A DNA stretch of 64,000 nucleotides, taken from contig CAMNRF010000001.1 in assembly GCA_946551795.1 (NCBI GenBank), positions 62,001 to 126,000 on the forward strand, given 5' to 3'. Positions within the stretch are counted from its first letter, which is position 1; each line of letters begins with the position of its first letter. Below are positions 1-7,280 of the stretch, in pieces. A model generated the notes under the pieces. The model made no database searches. It had not been told where the DNA came from and saw only the letters and a program-made list of their open reading frames with translations. Position numbers and translations under genes: made by a program. Source of the DNA: an uncultured Oscillibacter sp. (lineage in GTDB: Bacteria; Bacillota; Clostridia; Oscillospirales; Oscillospiraceae).

Positions 1-360
1 CTATGGCTGGACAAGGACATGGAGCAGGTGAAAGTGGATCTGGAGAGGGGCCTTGCGGAGCGGCTTCCGGAGGATGTGACCCTCCAACGGGCGGAGCACC
101 GGAAAGGCGGGTGGATTCTGATTTTCCTGGTGAAAGAGGAGGAGGGAAAGGGCCACCGAAGTCCTATGAGTATGACCTTCTATGACGAGGAGGGGAATGA
201 GTTTTACGCGGCCAGCTCCGGATACTCCACCAATGACGAAACCGGAGTCGCGGAACAGATGCTGCCCCTGCCGGATTTCCACGGGGATATTGTCTGGCTC
301 TGCCCAAATTACAGCCGGTGGACCAGGGAGGCAATTCCTGTGACCATCCCGGTCAAATGA
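1..360 (+). CDS. C-terminal part of an unidentified protein (5' truncated by window edge)
   Basis: The frame is open from the first base, and the first methionine (position 19) has no ribosome-binding site in view, so this is read as the end of a longer gene that starts outside the window. The visible 119 residues are a soluble acidic beta-type segment with FYDEEGNEF and a terminal run of hydrophobic and proline residues. I do not recognise a family with certainty; C-terminal ectodomains of DUF4179-type anti-sigma-like proteins look similar, but that is a guess. A strong hairpin terminator follows directly, so the gene ends its own transcription unit before ruvC. Confidence 0.6.
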   Translation, partial: LWLDKDMEQVKVDLERGLAERLPEDVTLQRAEHRKGGWILIFLVKEEEGKGHRSPMSMTFYDEEGNEFYAASSGYSTNDETGVAEQMLPLPDFHGDIVWLCPNYSRWTREAIPVTIPVK

Positions 361-362
361 CG

Positions 363-392
363 AAAAAGAGCGCCCGCCGGGCGCTCTTTTTT
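363..392 (+). terminator. Rho-independent terminator
   Basis: An 8-bp GC stem (368-375 with 379-386, 3-nt loop) is preceded by an A-run and followed by six T residues. It closes the truncated gene and separates it from ruvC. Confidence 0.9.
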
Positions 393-396
393 ATGG

Positions 397-425
397 TTGC
401 GCTTTTTTCAAAAATTTGCTATACT
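397..425 (+). promoter_or_regulatory. SigA-type promoter for the ruv operon
   Basis: TTGCGC (397-402), 17-bp spacer, TATACT (420-425), about 30 bp before the ruvC start. It directly follows the terminator of the previous unit. Confidence 0.6.
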
Positions 426-456
426 ATTAAAGTATGCAATTTGAAAGGGGAGCGCC

Positions 457-966
457 ATGCGCATCTTAGGCATTGACCCCGGTTTCGCCACCATCGGCTT
501 CGGGCTGATCGAGGCGGAGCGGGCACAAGTCCACATGGTGACCTACGGCGCCATCACCACCCCGGCGGGACTGCCCCTCAGCCGCCGCCTGTACCAGATC
601 AGCTGTGACGCCGAGGAGCTGATCGGCCAGCTGAAACCGGAAGTGATCTCCATCGAGGAGCTGTTCTTCAACACCAACATCACCACCGGCATCGCCGTGG
701 CCCACGGGCGGGGGGTCCTCCTCTGCGCCGCGGAGCGGTGCGGCGTCCCCCTCTATGAGTACACCCCCTCCCAGGTGAAGCTGGCGGTAACGGGCTACGG
801 CAAGGCGGAAAAGCGCCAGGTGATGGATATGACCCGGCGGCTTTTAAAATTGAAGGCGGTCCCCAGGCCGGACGACGCCGCGGACGCCCTGGCGCTGGCC
901 CTTTGCCACGCAAGGAGCTTTACCTCGCGGCTTCCCCAGGAGGGAGCCGTGCGGGAGACCATTTGA
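457..966 (+). CDS. ruvC: Crossover junction endodeoxyribonuclease RuvC
   Basis: Resolves Holliday junctions by symmetric nicking together with RuvAB. The 169-residue protein has the family's normal length and RNase H-like fold signature: LGIDPG at the start (Asp7), ISIEELF (Glu67) and PDDAADAL (Asp140, Asp143) supply the four expected metal-binding acidic residues. The ATG is preceded by AAAGGGG. First gene of a ruvC-ruvA-small gene-ruvB run with short gaps, so co-transcription is likely. Identification is secure. Confidence 0.97.
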   Translation: MRILGIDPGFATIGFGLIEAERAQVHMVTYGAITTPAGLPLSRRLYQISCDAEELIGQLKPEVISIEELFFNTNITTGIAVAHGRGVLLCAAERCGVPLYEYTPSQVKLAVTGYGKAEKRQVMDMTRRLLKLKAVPRPDDAADALALALCHARSFTSRLPQEGAVRETI

Positions 967-976
967 GGAGGTCCCT

Positions 977-1582
977 ATGTTCTACTATCTCGACGGTACT
1001 GTGGCGGAGCTTCTGCCGTACCTCGCGGTCATCGACTGCGGCGGCGTGGGCTACGCCTGCAAGACCACCAACAACACCCTCTCTGCCCTGAAAAAGGGCC
1101 AGCGGGGGAGAGTCTATACCTATCTGAACGTGGGGGAGGACCTGTTCGACCTCTACGGCTTCGCCACCCAGAGCGAGCTCAACAGCTTCAAGCTGCTGAT
1201 CGGCGTCTCCGGCGTGGGGCCCAAGGCGGCCCTGGCGATCTTGTCTGTGGGGACGCCGGAGTCCCTGGCCATGGCCATCGTCACCGGGGACGAGAAGTCC
1301 CTGACCGCCGCCCCGGGGGTGGGGAAGAAGCTGGCCCAGCGCATCATTCTGGAGCTGAAAGACAAGATGGCCCGGGAGAGCGGCGGGAGCCTGGACTTCT
1401 CCAGCGGCCGGGGCGTGCCCGCTCCGGCGGTGTTTGCCAGCAAGGCCGCGGAGGCGGCCCAGGCCCTGGCGGTGCTGGGCTACTCCAGCCAGGAGGTCTC
1501 CGCCGCCCTGAAAGGCGTGGACATGGAGAACCTGCCTCTGGAGGAGATCATCCGCCAGAGCCTGAAAAAGATGCTGCGCTGA
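977..1582 (+). CDS. ruvA: Holliday junction branch migration protein RuvA
   Basis: Tetrameric junction-binding subunit that loads RuvB rings. The 201-residue product has the N-terminal OB-fold (MFYYLDGTVAE, CGGVGYAC), the tandem helix-hairpin-helix motifs (LIGVSGVGPKAALAIL and APGVGKKLAQRIILEL) and the C-terminal RuvB-contacting helical domain after a flexible linker. The start lies 10 bp after the ruvC stop, with GAGGAGG in the gap. The length is typical. It belongs to the ruv operon. Confidence 0.97.
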   Translation: MFYYLDGTVAELLPYLAVIDCGGVGYACKTTNNTLSALKKGQRGRVYTYLNVGEDLFDLYGFATQSELNSFKLLIGVSGVGPKAALAILSVGTPESLAMAIVTGDEKSLTAAPGVGKKLAQRIILELKDKMARESGGSLDFSSGRGVPAPAVFASKAAEAAQALAVLGYSSQEVSAALKGVDMENLPLEEIIRQSLKKMLR

Positions 1583-1622
1583 GGGCGGATCAGTGCCGCC
1601 GCGGCGGAGAGGGGGTCGTCCT

Positions 1623-1838
1623 TTGCGTTTTTCCGATTTGATCGGCTGGTGCTTTGTGGCCAGCATCTTCATGATGTGGCGGTTTTCCAAGTACAGCCGC
1701 ATCCTGATTCACAACAAGAGTCTGGAGCCGGAGGAGCAGGCCCGGTACCGGAAGAAGGCCCAGATGGCGCTGGGGGCGGCGGGGAGCTTCCTGGCCCTGA
1801 GTGTTCTCTGCATCATCCTGGCGGTCCTGTTCCAGTGA
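1623..1838 (+). CDS. Small two-helix membrane protein between ruvA and ruvB
   Basis: About 71 residues. A TTG at 1623 is chosen as start because a GGAGAGGGGG ribosome-binding site lies just upstream; a GTG at 1593 in the same frame would add ten Arg/Pro-rich residues and has no better site. The product has a hydrophobic N-terminal helix (DLIGWCFVASIFMMW), a basic middle (EEQARYRKKAQ) and a second C-terminal helix (GSFLALSVLCIILAVLF). No family is recognised. It sits in frame spacing with the ruv genes, so it is probably co-transcribed, although a membrane protein has no obvious role in branch migration. Confidence 0.7.
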   Translation: MRFSDLIGWCFVASIFMMWRFSKYSRILIHNKSLEPEEQARYRKKAQMALGAAGSFLALSVLCIILAVLFQ

Positions 1839-1863
1839 TCCGCGGTAAAGAGGAGGCGGCGTT

Positions 1864-2925
1864 TTGAGTATCGACTTTGGAAACGACATCTATGAGGAGC
1901 CTATCGTGGCCAAGACCTTCCTCCAGGAGGACGCGCAGGAGGGCTCTCTCCGGCCCAAGCTCCTGCGGGAGTACATCGGTCAGGAGAAGGCCAAGGAGAA
2001 TCTCGCCATTTTCATCGCCGCCGCCCGGAAGCGGGAGGAGGCCCTGGACCACGTTCTGCTCCACGGCCCCCCGGGGCTGGGCAAGACCACGCTGGCGGGC
2101 ATCATCGCCCAGGAGATGGGGGTCAACATCCGCATCACCTCCGGCCCCGCCATTGAGAAGCCCGGGGACCTGGCCGCCCTTCTGACCAACCTCAACGAGG
2201 GGGACATCCTCTTTGTGGACGAGATTCACCGGCTGAACCGCTCTGTGGAGGAGATCCTGTACCCGGCCATGGAGGACTATGCCCTGGACATCATCGTGGG
2301 GAAGGGCCCCAGCGCCAACTCCATCCGGCTGGACCTGCCCAGGTTCACCCTCATCGGCGCCACCACCCGGGCGGGTCAGCTGTCCGCACCGCTGCGGGAC
2401 CGCTTCGGCGTGACGCTGCGGCTGGAGCTGTACACGGCGGAGGAGCTGGCGGAGATCGTCACCCGGAGCGCCGGCATTTTGAATGTGGACATCGTTCCGG
2501 AGGGAGCCTATGAGATCGCCCGCCGCAGCCGGGGAACCCCCCGGATCGCCAACCGGATGCTGCGCCGGGTCCGGGACTTCGCCCAAGTGAAGGCCGACGG
2601 CGTCATCGCGAGGGATGTGGCGGACCAGGCCCTCTGCGCCCTGGAGATCGACTACCTGGGCCTGGACCCCGTGGACCGGCGGATGCTGGGGGCCATCATC
2701 GACCACTACAACGGCGGCCCGGTGGGACTGGAGACCTTGGCCGCCACCATCGGCGAGGAGTCCGTGACCCTGGAGGACGTGTACGAGCCCTATCTCATGC
2801 AGCTGGGATTCCTGACCCGGACCCCCCGGGGCCGGTGTGTCACCCAGAAAGCCTACCAGCACCTCCACAAAGCCATCCCCGGCGGCGCCGCGCCGGAAAA
2901 TCCCATGGAACAGCTGACGCTGTGA
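1864..2925 (+). CDS. ruvB: Holliday junction branch migration ATPase RuvB
   Basis: AAA+ motor that drives branch migration on RuvA-bound junctions. The 353-residue protein carries Walker A GPPGLGKT (about 68-75), Walker [11 protein letters not shown] (Asp-Glu near 119-120), sensor-1 [17 protein letters not shown] and the C-terminal winged-helix region ending in RTPRGR. The start is TTG, preceded by AGGAGG. Fourth gene of the operon; the family's usual length. Confidence 0.97.
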   Translation: MSIDFGNDIYEEPIVAKTFLQEDAQEGSLRPKLLREYIGQEKAKENLAIFIAAARKREEALDHVLLHGPPGLGKTTLAGIIAQEMGVNIRITSGPAIEKPGDLAALLTNLNEGDILFVDEIHRLNRSVEEILYPAMEDYALDIIVGKGPSANSIRLDLPRFTLIGATTRAGQLSAPLRDRFGVTLRLELYTAEELAEIVTRSAGILNVDIVPEGAYEIARRSRGTPRIANRMLRRVRDFAQVKADGVIARDVADQALCALEIDYLGLDPVDRRMLGAIIDHYNGGPVGLETLAATIGEESVTLEDVYEPYLMQLGFLTRTPRGRCVTQKAYQHLHKAIPGGAAPENPMEQLTL

Positions 2926-2938
2926 GGGGAGAGGCGCC

Positions 2939-3307
2939 ATGGCGGATTTTCTGTTCTGGCTGTTCACACTGGTGACGGCACTGCTGATCCCGGTTTGTAT
3001 GCTGTTTCTTGGCCGGCACTTTCAGAAGAAGCCGCCCAGGGAAATCAACAGCGGCTATGGCTACCGGACCACCCGCTCCATGCGGAGTCAGGAGGCGTGG
3101 GATTTTGCCCAAAGGTACAGCGGACGGTTTTGGGTCCGGGCCGCCCGGCCCACGCTGGCGGTCTCTCTGGTGTGGATGCTCCCGCTCCTCGGACGGGACA
3201 TCGGCACGGCGGGTGCCTCCGCCACAGTATTGATGGGGCTCCAGATGTTTCCATTTTTGGCGGTGATTCCCGCCACGGAGCGAGCCCTGCGGCGAAAATT
3301 CGGCTGA
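2939..3307 (+). CDS. SdpI/YhfL-like membrane protein
   Basis: 122 residues with two or three hydrophobic helices (about 4-26, 67-84 and 90-108) and, after the first helix, the motif GYGYRTTRSMRSQEAWDFAQ, characteristic of the SdpI C-terminal family (immunity-type membrane proteins in Bacillus). Only the SdpI core domain is present, without the extra N-terminal helices of full-length SdpI. It starts 13 bp after ruvB with a GGGGAGAGG site, so it is probably the last gene of the ruv unit. Whether it protects against a toxin cannot be judged, since no sdpABC-like genes are nearby. Confidence 0.75.
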   Translation: MADFLFWLFTLVTALLIPVCMLFLGRHFQKKPPREINSGYGYRTTRSMRSQEAWDFAQRYSGRFWVRAARPTLAVSLVWMLPLLGRDIGTAGASATVLMGLQMFPFLAVIPATERALRRKFG

Positions 3308-3319
3308 TTGGGGAAAAAT

Positions 3320-3348
3320 AACAGCCGGTCCCCTGAAAAGCGGCTGTT
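3320..3348 (+). terminator. Possible weak terminator hairpin after the ruv unit
   Basis: An 8-bp stem (3320-3327 with 3341-3348) with a 13-nt loop and no clear T-run. It could end the ruv unit but is weak. Confidence 0.35.
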
Positions 3349-3406
3349 GAATTCCATAAAATCCCTGATTTTTTCAGAAATTTCCTTGTTAATTTTGATA
3401 ATTCCC

Positions 3407-3436
3407 TTGACATTTCTATCGAGAAACAGGTATAAT
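3407..3436 (+). promoter_or_regulatory. Consensus promoter touching the sigma-factor start
   Basis: TTGACA (3407-3412), 18-bp spacer, TATAAT (3431-3436). The first in-frame ATG of the sigma gene (3442) lies only 6 bp after the -10 box, at or next to the expected transcription start. Confidence 0.8.
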
Positions 3437-3441
3437 ACAAT

Positions 3442-4083
3442 ATGTGTAAATCTTATGAGTACTCACAGCCCTTCATAGAGCGAATGACCGACGAGGACCT
3501 GTGTGGTCTGGCGGCCTCCGGAAACCGTGTGGCGGAGGAGGTCCTGGTCACCCGCTACAACCGCTTGGTCCGCACCTGCGCCCGCCCCTTCTTTCTCTTC
3601 GGCGGCGACAGCGAGGACCTGACCCAGGAGGGTATGGTGGGTCTCATCAAAGCCGTTCGGGAGTATGACGCCTCCAAAGAGGCATCCTTCCGGACATTCG
3701 CGGAAATCTGCATTCGCAGCCGGCTGTATTCCGTTCTCCGCGCCGCGGCGCGGGATAAGCACGTACCGCTCAATCAGTCGGTTCCTCTGGATACGCCCTT
3801 CTTTGACAGTAATTCCTACACCTCTGGTACCAGTAATTTGGCGCAGCGGGACCCTGAAGACGATCTGATCGACAGGGAGCACACGGCAGCCCTCTTATCC
3901 GGTGTCCGGAAACAGTTGTCCGAATTTGAAGCGAAGATTTTGGGGTACTATTTAGACGGTCTTTCATGCAGGGAAATTGCCAAGACGGTTGGCAGGCCCC
4001 CAAAGTCCGTGGACAACGCCGTGCAGCGCATCCGGCGCAAGGTAGCGCGGCAGTTACTTTCCGGCGATGTCAGCGAGAGCTGA
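3442..4083 (+). CDS. sigH: RNA polymerase sigma-70 family factor, SigH-type
   Basis: 213 residues. Region 2 (NRLVRTCARPFFLFGGDSED, DLTQEGMVGLIKAVREYD, SFRTFAEICIRSRLYSVLR) and the HTH of region 4 (LDGLSCREIAKTVGRPPKSVDNAVQRIRRK) match the transition-state/sporulation sigma factor SigH (Spo0H). SigH works upstream of Spo0A-dependent sporulation genes in Bacillus. The ATG at 3442 would give an essentially leaderless mRNA; the in-frame ATG at 3484 (MTDEDL) aligns better with the N-terminus I recall for the family but has only a poor ribosome-binding site. The exact start is therefore uncertain, the family assignment is not. Confidence 0.85.
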   Translation: MCKSYEYSQPFIERMTDEDLCGLAASGNRVAEEVLVTRYNRLVRTCARPFFLFGGDSEDLTQEGMVGLIKAVREYDASKEASFRTFAEICIRSRLYSVLRAAARDKHVPLNQSVPLDTPFFDSNSYTSGTSNLAQRDPEDDLIDREHTAALLSGVRKQLSEFEAKILGYYLDGLSCREIAKTVGRPPKSVDNAVQRIRRKVARQLLSGDVSES

Positions 4084-4121
4084 GCGCAATATTTTTTTCT
4101 TTTCAAAGAGAGGGTAAAATC

Positions 4122-4403
4122 ATGTACGAAGACAAGACTTTAGTGTGCAAAGAGTGCGGCCAGGAGTTCGTGTTCACCGCCGGCGAGCAGGAGTTCTACG
4201 CTGAGCGCGGCTTCCAGAACGAGCCCCAGCGCTGCAAGGCCTGCCGTGACGCCCGCAAGAACGCCGCCCGCGGTCCCCGTGAGTACTTCACCGCCGTGTG
4301 CGCTGCCTGCGGCGGCGAGGCGAAGGTTCCCTTCGAGCCCAAGTCTGACCGGCCCGTCTACTGCAGCGAGTGCTTCGCCAAGATGCGCGAGGAGCAGAGA
4401 TAA
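4122..4403 (+). CDS. Double zinc-ribbon protein
   Basis: 93 residues with two zinc-ribbon modules. The first (CKECGQEFVFTAGEQEFYAE ... RCKACRDARK) is the probable zinc-ribbon family common in Firmicutes; the second is CAACGGEAKVPFEP ... YCSECF near the C-terminus. The ATG at 4122 has AGAGAGGG eight bases upstream. Such proteins are often annotated as CxxC-domain proteins; the molecular role is unknown. It is 38 bp behind the sigma gene, so it may share that transcript, and a strong terminator follows. Confidence 0.8.
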   Translation: MYEDKTLVCKECGQEFVFTAGEQEFYAERGFQNEPQRCKACRDARKNAARGPREYFTAVCAACGGEAKVPFEPKSDRPVYCSECFAKMREEQR

Positions 4404-4432
4404 CGACAATTTCGTTTTGTCTCTTGCGGAAC

Positions 4433-4468
4433 AAAACCGGCGTCCGTGTATACGGACGCCGGTTTTTT
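4433..4468 (+). terminator. Strong rho-independent terminator
   Basis: A 15-bp stem (4433-4447 with 4452-4466), 4-nt loop and a run of six T. Ends the zinc-ribbon gene. Confidence 0.92.
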
Positions 4469-4500
4469 GCGAAAACGCCAAGGTTTTCTTCGGTTTTCTA

Positions 4501-4529
4501 TTGAACTTGCGCAGATAATAGAGTATAAT
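4501..4529 (+). promoter_or_regulatory. SigA-type promoter for the DUF1858 gene
   Basis: TTGAAC (4501-4506), 17-bp spacer, TATAAT (4524-4529). It leaves a 5' leader of about 90 nt. Confidence 0.8.
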
Positions 4530-4546
4530 AGCACACAAGCGGTTTT

Positions 4547-4600
4547 GCGCCGGAAGACCACCGCCTTTTTTCGCTGAAAAAGCGGGTGGAGCTCCGGCGC
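4547..4600 (+). promoter_or_regulatory. Structured 5' leader of the DUF1858 gene
   Basis: GCGCCGGA (4547-4554) pairs with TCCGGCGC (4593-4600), and CCACC (4558-4562) pairs inside it with GGTGG (4585-4589), forming one long interrupted stem in the mRNA leader. The AAAGGAG ribosome-binding site lies 15 nt downstream and is left free. No riboswitch family is recognised. Confidence 0.5.
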
Positions 4601-4628
4601 GAGGATTAAAATCAAAGGAGACATCTCT

Positions 4629-4838
4629 ATGGTTACCATCACAAAAGATACCGTCATCGGCGATATTCTGGACATCGCGCCCCAGACGGCGCCCATCTTC
4701 CTGTCCATCGGCATGCACTGCCTGGGCTGTCCCTCCTCCCGGGGGGAGACGGTGGAGGAGGCCTGCATGGTCCACGGCGTGGACGTGGATAAGCTGCTGG
4801 CCCTGGTGAATGAGGAGGCCAACAAGGCCGCCCAGTAA
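4629..4838 (+). CDS. DUF1858 domain protein (hybrid-cluster-protein-associated redox disulfide type)
   Basis: A 69-residue stand-alone domain: ITKDTVIGDILDIAP, then MHCLGCPSSRGETVEEAC, then a C-terminal helix. The CLGC pair in HCLGCPSS is the conserved redox-type motif of the family, which occurs alone or attached to hybrid cluster proteins and is presumed to handle thiol chemistry. AAAGGAG lies 8 bp before the ATG. It has its own promoter, leader hairpin and terminator, so it is a monocistronic unit. The substrate is unknown. Confidence 0.85.
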   Translation: MVTITKDTVIGDILDIAPQTAPIFLSIGMHCLGCPSSRGETVEEACMVHGVDVDKLLALVNEEANKAAQ

Positions 4839-4850
4839 GACCACTCTTGC

Positions 4851-4882
4851 AAGGACGCATACGGGAACCCGTATGCGTCCTT
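4851..4882 (+). terminator. Hairpin terminator between DUF1858 gene and trmK
   Basis: A nearly perfect 14-15 bp stem (4851-4865 with 4868-4882) and a very short loop, but no T-run, so termination may be partial and allow read-through into trmK. Confidence 0.6.
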
Positions 4883-4909
4883 CCGCGGGATATTTCAAGG
4901 AGGTTTCCC

Positions 4910-5614
4910 ATGAGGCACCTGGAGCTCTCCCCCCGGCTGCGGCTGCTGGCCGGCTGGGTGCGGCCCGGCGCTCGGATCGCTGATGTTGGCACAGATCACG
5001 CCTATCTGCCCGTGTGGCTGGTGCTCCACGGCTGTGTGGCCTCTGCCATTGCCAGCGACCTGCGGGAGGGACCTCTGGCGCGGGCCCGGGAGACCGGACG
5101 GATCTATGGGGCGGCCGGCGTGGACTTCCGCCTGTGCGGCGGCCTCTCGGGGATTCAGCCCGATGAGGCGGACACCGTCATCATCGCCGGCATGGGCGGG
5201 GAGAACATCGCCGCCATTCTGGCCGCCGCGCCCTGGACGGCCGACGGCGGTCATACGCTGCTGCTGCAGCCCCAGTCCAAGGCGGAGGATCTGCGGCGGT
5301 TTCTCTCGGAACACGGCTACCGGATCGTCCGGGAGGCGCTGGTCCGGGACCGGGGGATTCTCTATCCCTGCATGGAGGTCACGGCGGGGCAAGAGGCGCT
5401 GACGCCGGGTCAGATCTACGGCGGAGCAAAACTCCTCCATGACCCTTTGGGAGAACCGTACATCATCGCGAAGATCATTCGCCTGCAGGGCGCCGTGGCG
5501 GGGCTGAACCGGGCCGGTGGCCCGGAAAATCAGAAAAAAGCGGACGGACTGCGGGAGGTTTTGACCGCGCTGCTGTCCATGAGAGAGGAGTGGCGCCATG
5601 CCAACTGTCCGTGA
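4910..5614 (+). CDS. trmK: tRNA (adenine(22)-N(1))-methyltransferase TrmK
   Basis: SAM-dependent methylation of A22 in the D-arm of tRNAs. The 234-residue protein has the Rossmann motif I ADVGTDHAYLP, the motif ASDLREGPLARA and the IIAGMGGENI segment typical of the YqfN/TrmK family. The ATG at 4910 follows AAGGAGG; an upstream in-frame ATG at 4847 would translate through the terminator hairpin and is rejected. Its 3' end overlaps the next gene by 17 bp, and the trmK-yqfO pairing is conserved in Firmicutes. Confidence 0.93.
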   Translation: MRHLELSPRLRLLAGWVRPGARIADVGTDHAYLPVWLVLHGCVASAIASDLREGPLARARETGRIYGAAGVDFRLCGGLSGIQPDEADTVIIAGMGGENIAAILAAAPWTADGGHTLLLQPQSKAEDLRRFLSEHGYRIVREALVRDRGILYPCMEVTAGQEALTPGQIYGGAKLLHDPLGEPYIIAKIIRLQGAVAGLNRAGGPENQKKADGLREVLTALLSMREEWRHANCP

Positions 5615-6386
5615 GGTGGAACAGGCCCTGTTCGACTGGGCGCCAAAGGAGCTGGCCGCCGGCTGGGACAATGTGGGGCATCTCCTGGGGGGGCCTGATG
5701 ACCGGGTCTCCCGTGTCCTGGTGGCGCTGGACATCACGGAGGATGTGGCGGACGAGGCCCTGGCCCTGGGCTGCCAGCTGATCGTATCCCACCATCCGGT
5801 GATGAACTGCAAGTGGCTGCCGGTGCAGAGCGTCCGGGAGGACCGGCCCCAGGGGCATCTGCTGTTGAAGCTCCTGCGAAATCGCATCTCCGCCGTCTGT
5901 ATGCACACCAACCTGGACGCCGCCCAGGGGGGCGTCAACGACCTGCTGGCAAAGGCCCTCCATCTGGCGGACCCCGTCCCGCTCCATGAATCCGGGATCG
6001 GGCGGCACGGCTTTCTGCGGTCGCCCATGGCCCTGCCGGAGTTCGTCCGATTCGTCTGCAAAACCCTGCAATGCAACGGCGTCCGCTACGCCGGGGCCGG
6101 GAGGCCGGTGTCCCATGTGGCGGTGGGCGGCGGCGCCTGCGGGGACTTTGAGGCCGACGCCATCGCCGCCGGGTGCGACACCTTCGTCACCTCCGACCTC
6201 AGCTACCACCAGTTCCTGGACGCGGCGGGGAAGGGGATCACCCTCATTGACGCGGGCCATTTTCCCACGGAAGACTTGGTCTGCGGCGAGATCGTCTCGT
6301 ATCTGTCGGCCCGCTTTCCTGAGCTGGCCGTTACAAAATCCGCTTCCCACCGGGAAGTGATCCAGTACTATATTGAAGGAGAGTAA
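5598..6386 (+). CDS. Nif3-like dinuclear metal centre hexameric protein (YqfO/YbgI type)
   Basis: 262 residues, the short form of the family without the PII-like insertion. Metal-binding motifs are LIVSHHPVMN, MHTNLDAAQGGVND and, near the C-terminus, LIDAGHFPTEDLVC. Often annotated GTP cyclohydrolase I type 2 homologue, although a biochemical role is not firmly established. It overlaps trmK by 17 bp (start GAGTGGCGCCATG), so translation is probably coupled. Confidence 0.92.
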   Translation: MPTVREVEQALFDWAPKELAAGWDNVGHLLGGPDDRVSRVLVALDITEDVADEALALGCQLIVSHHPVMNCKWLPVQSVREDRPQGHLLLKLLRNRISAVCMHTNLDAAQGGVNDLLAKALHLADPVPLHESGIGRHGFLRSPMALPEFVRFVCKTLQCNGVRYAGAGRPVSHVAVGGGACGDFEADAIAAGCDTFVTSDLSYHQFLDAAGKGITLIDAGHFPTEDLVCGEIVSYLSARFPELAVTKSASHREVIQYYIEGE

Positions 6387-6392
6387 TACACT

Positions 6393-7127
6393 ATGTCCGG
6401 ACATTCCAAATGGCATAATATCCAGAAGACCAAGGGCGCGGCCGACGCCAAACGCTCCGCCGCCTTCACCAAGATCGCCCGGGAGATCATCGTGGCGGTG
6501 AAGGAGGGCGGCTCCGGCGACCCCAACAACAACTCCCGCCTGGCCACCGTCATCGCCAAGGCCAAGGCCGTGAATATGCCCAACGACAATATCAAGCGCA
6601 CCATCGACAAGGCCCTGGGCTCCGGAAACACCGACAACTACGAGTCCGTCACCTACGAGGGCTACGGCCCCGGCGGCGTGGCCGTCATCGTGGACGCCCT
6701 GACCGACAACCGCCAGCGCACCGCGCCGGAGGTCCGCCACGCCTTTGACAAGTGCAACGGCAACCTGGGCGCTCAGGGCTGCGTCAGCTGGTCCTTCGAC
6801 AAAAAGGGCGTCATCATCATCGACAATGAGGAGGGCGAGCTGGACGAGGACACCGTCATGATGGACGCCCTGGAAGCCGGCGCGGCGGACTTCGAGGCCG
6901 ACGGCACAGCCCTGGAGATCACCTGCGACCCCGATGCCTTCAACGACGTGGTGAAGGCCCTGGAGGAGAAGGGGTATACCTTCGCCAGCGCCGAGGTGGA
7001 GATGGTCCCACAGAATTACATCCAGCTCTCCGGCGAGGGCGACGTGAAGAACATGGAAAAGCTCATTGATATGCTGGAGGACAACGACGACGTACAGAAC
7101 GTCTGGCACAACTGGGACAACGACTGA
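6393..7127 (+). CDS. YebC/PmpR family (TACO1-like) translation or transcription factor
   Basis: 244 residues starting MSGHSKWHNIQKTKGAADAK, the invariant N-terminus of the YebC family. Members were first described as transcriptional regulators (PmpR); TACO1 and some bacterial homologues promote translation of proline-rich stretches. Which role applies here cannot be read from sequence. It starts 6 bp after the previous stop with AAGGAGA upstream, so it is the last gene of the trmK unit. The length is typical. Confidence 0.93.
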   Translation: MSGHSKWHNIQKTKGAADAKRSAAFTKIAREIIVAVKEGGSGDPNNNSRLATVIAKAKAVNMPNDNIKRTIDKALGSGNTDNYESVTYEGYGPGGVAVIVDALTDNRQRTAPEVRHAFDKCNGNLGAQGCVSWSFDKKGVIIIDNEEGELDEDTVMMDALEAGAADFEADGTALEITCDPDAFNDVVKALEEKGYTFASAEVEMVPQNYIQLSGEGDVKNMEKLIDMLEDNDDVQNVWHNWDND

Positions 7128-7130
7128 GGC

Positions 7131-7162
7131 AGAGGGGCGGCGGGAGCCGCCCCTCTCTTTTT
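7131..7162 (+). terminator. Rho-independent terminator after yebC
   Basis: An 11-bp GC-rich stem (7131-7141 with 7146-7156) and a T-rich tail. Confidence 0.92.
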
Positions 7163-7171
7163 GGCCTATAA

Positions 7172-7200
7172 TTAAACAAAACCTAGTTTTTGTGTATATT
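7172..7200 (+). promoter_or_regulatory. Promoter of the XRE regulator with an inverted repeat in its spacer
   Basis: TTAAAC (7172-7177), 17-bp spacer, TATATT (7195-7200). The spacer holds an imperfect palindrome CAAAACCTAGTTTTTG (7177-7192), a plausible site for autoregulation by the HTH protein encoded 80 bp downstream. Confidence 0.5.
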
Positions 7201-7280
7201 GTGGGGCGTAATAGGACTCTCGACCGCTGGTCGGTTGCTTTTTCCGGCGGGGAGGGGTAGACTGAGGGCGAGGTGATACC

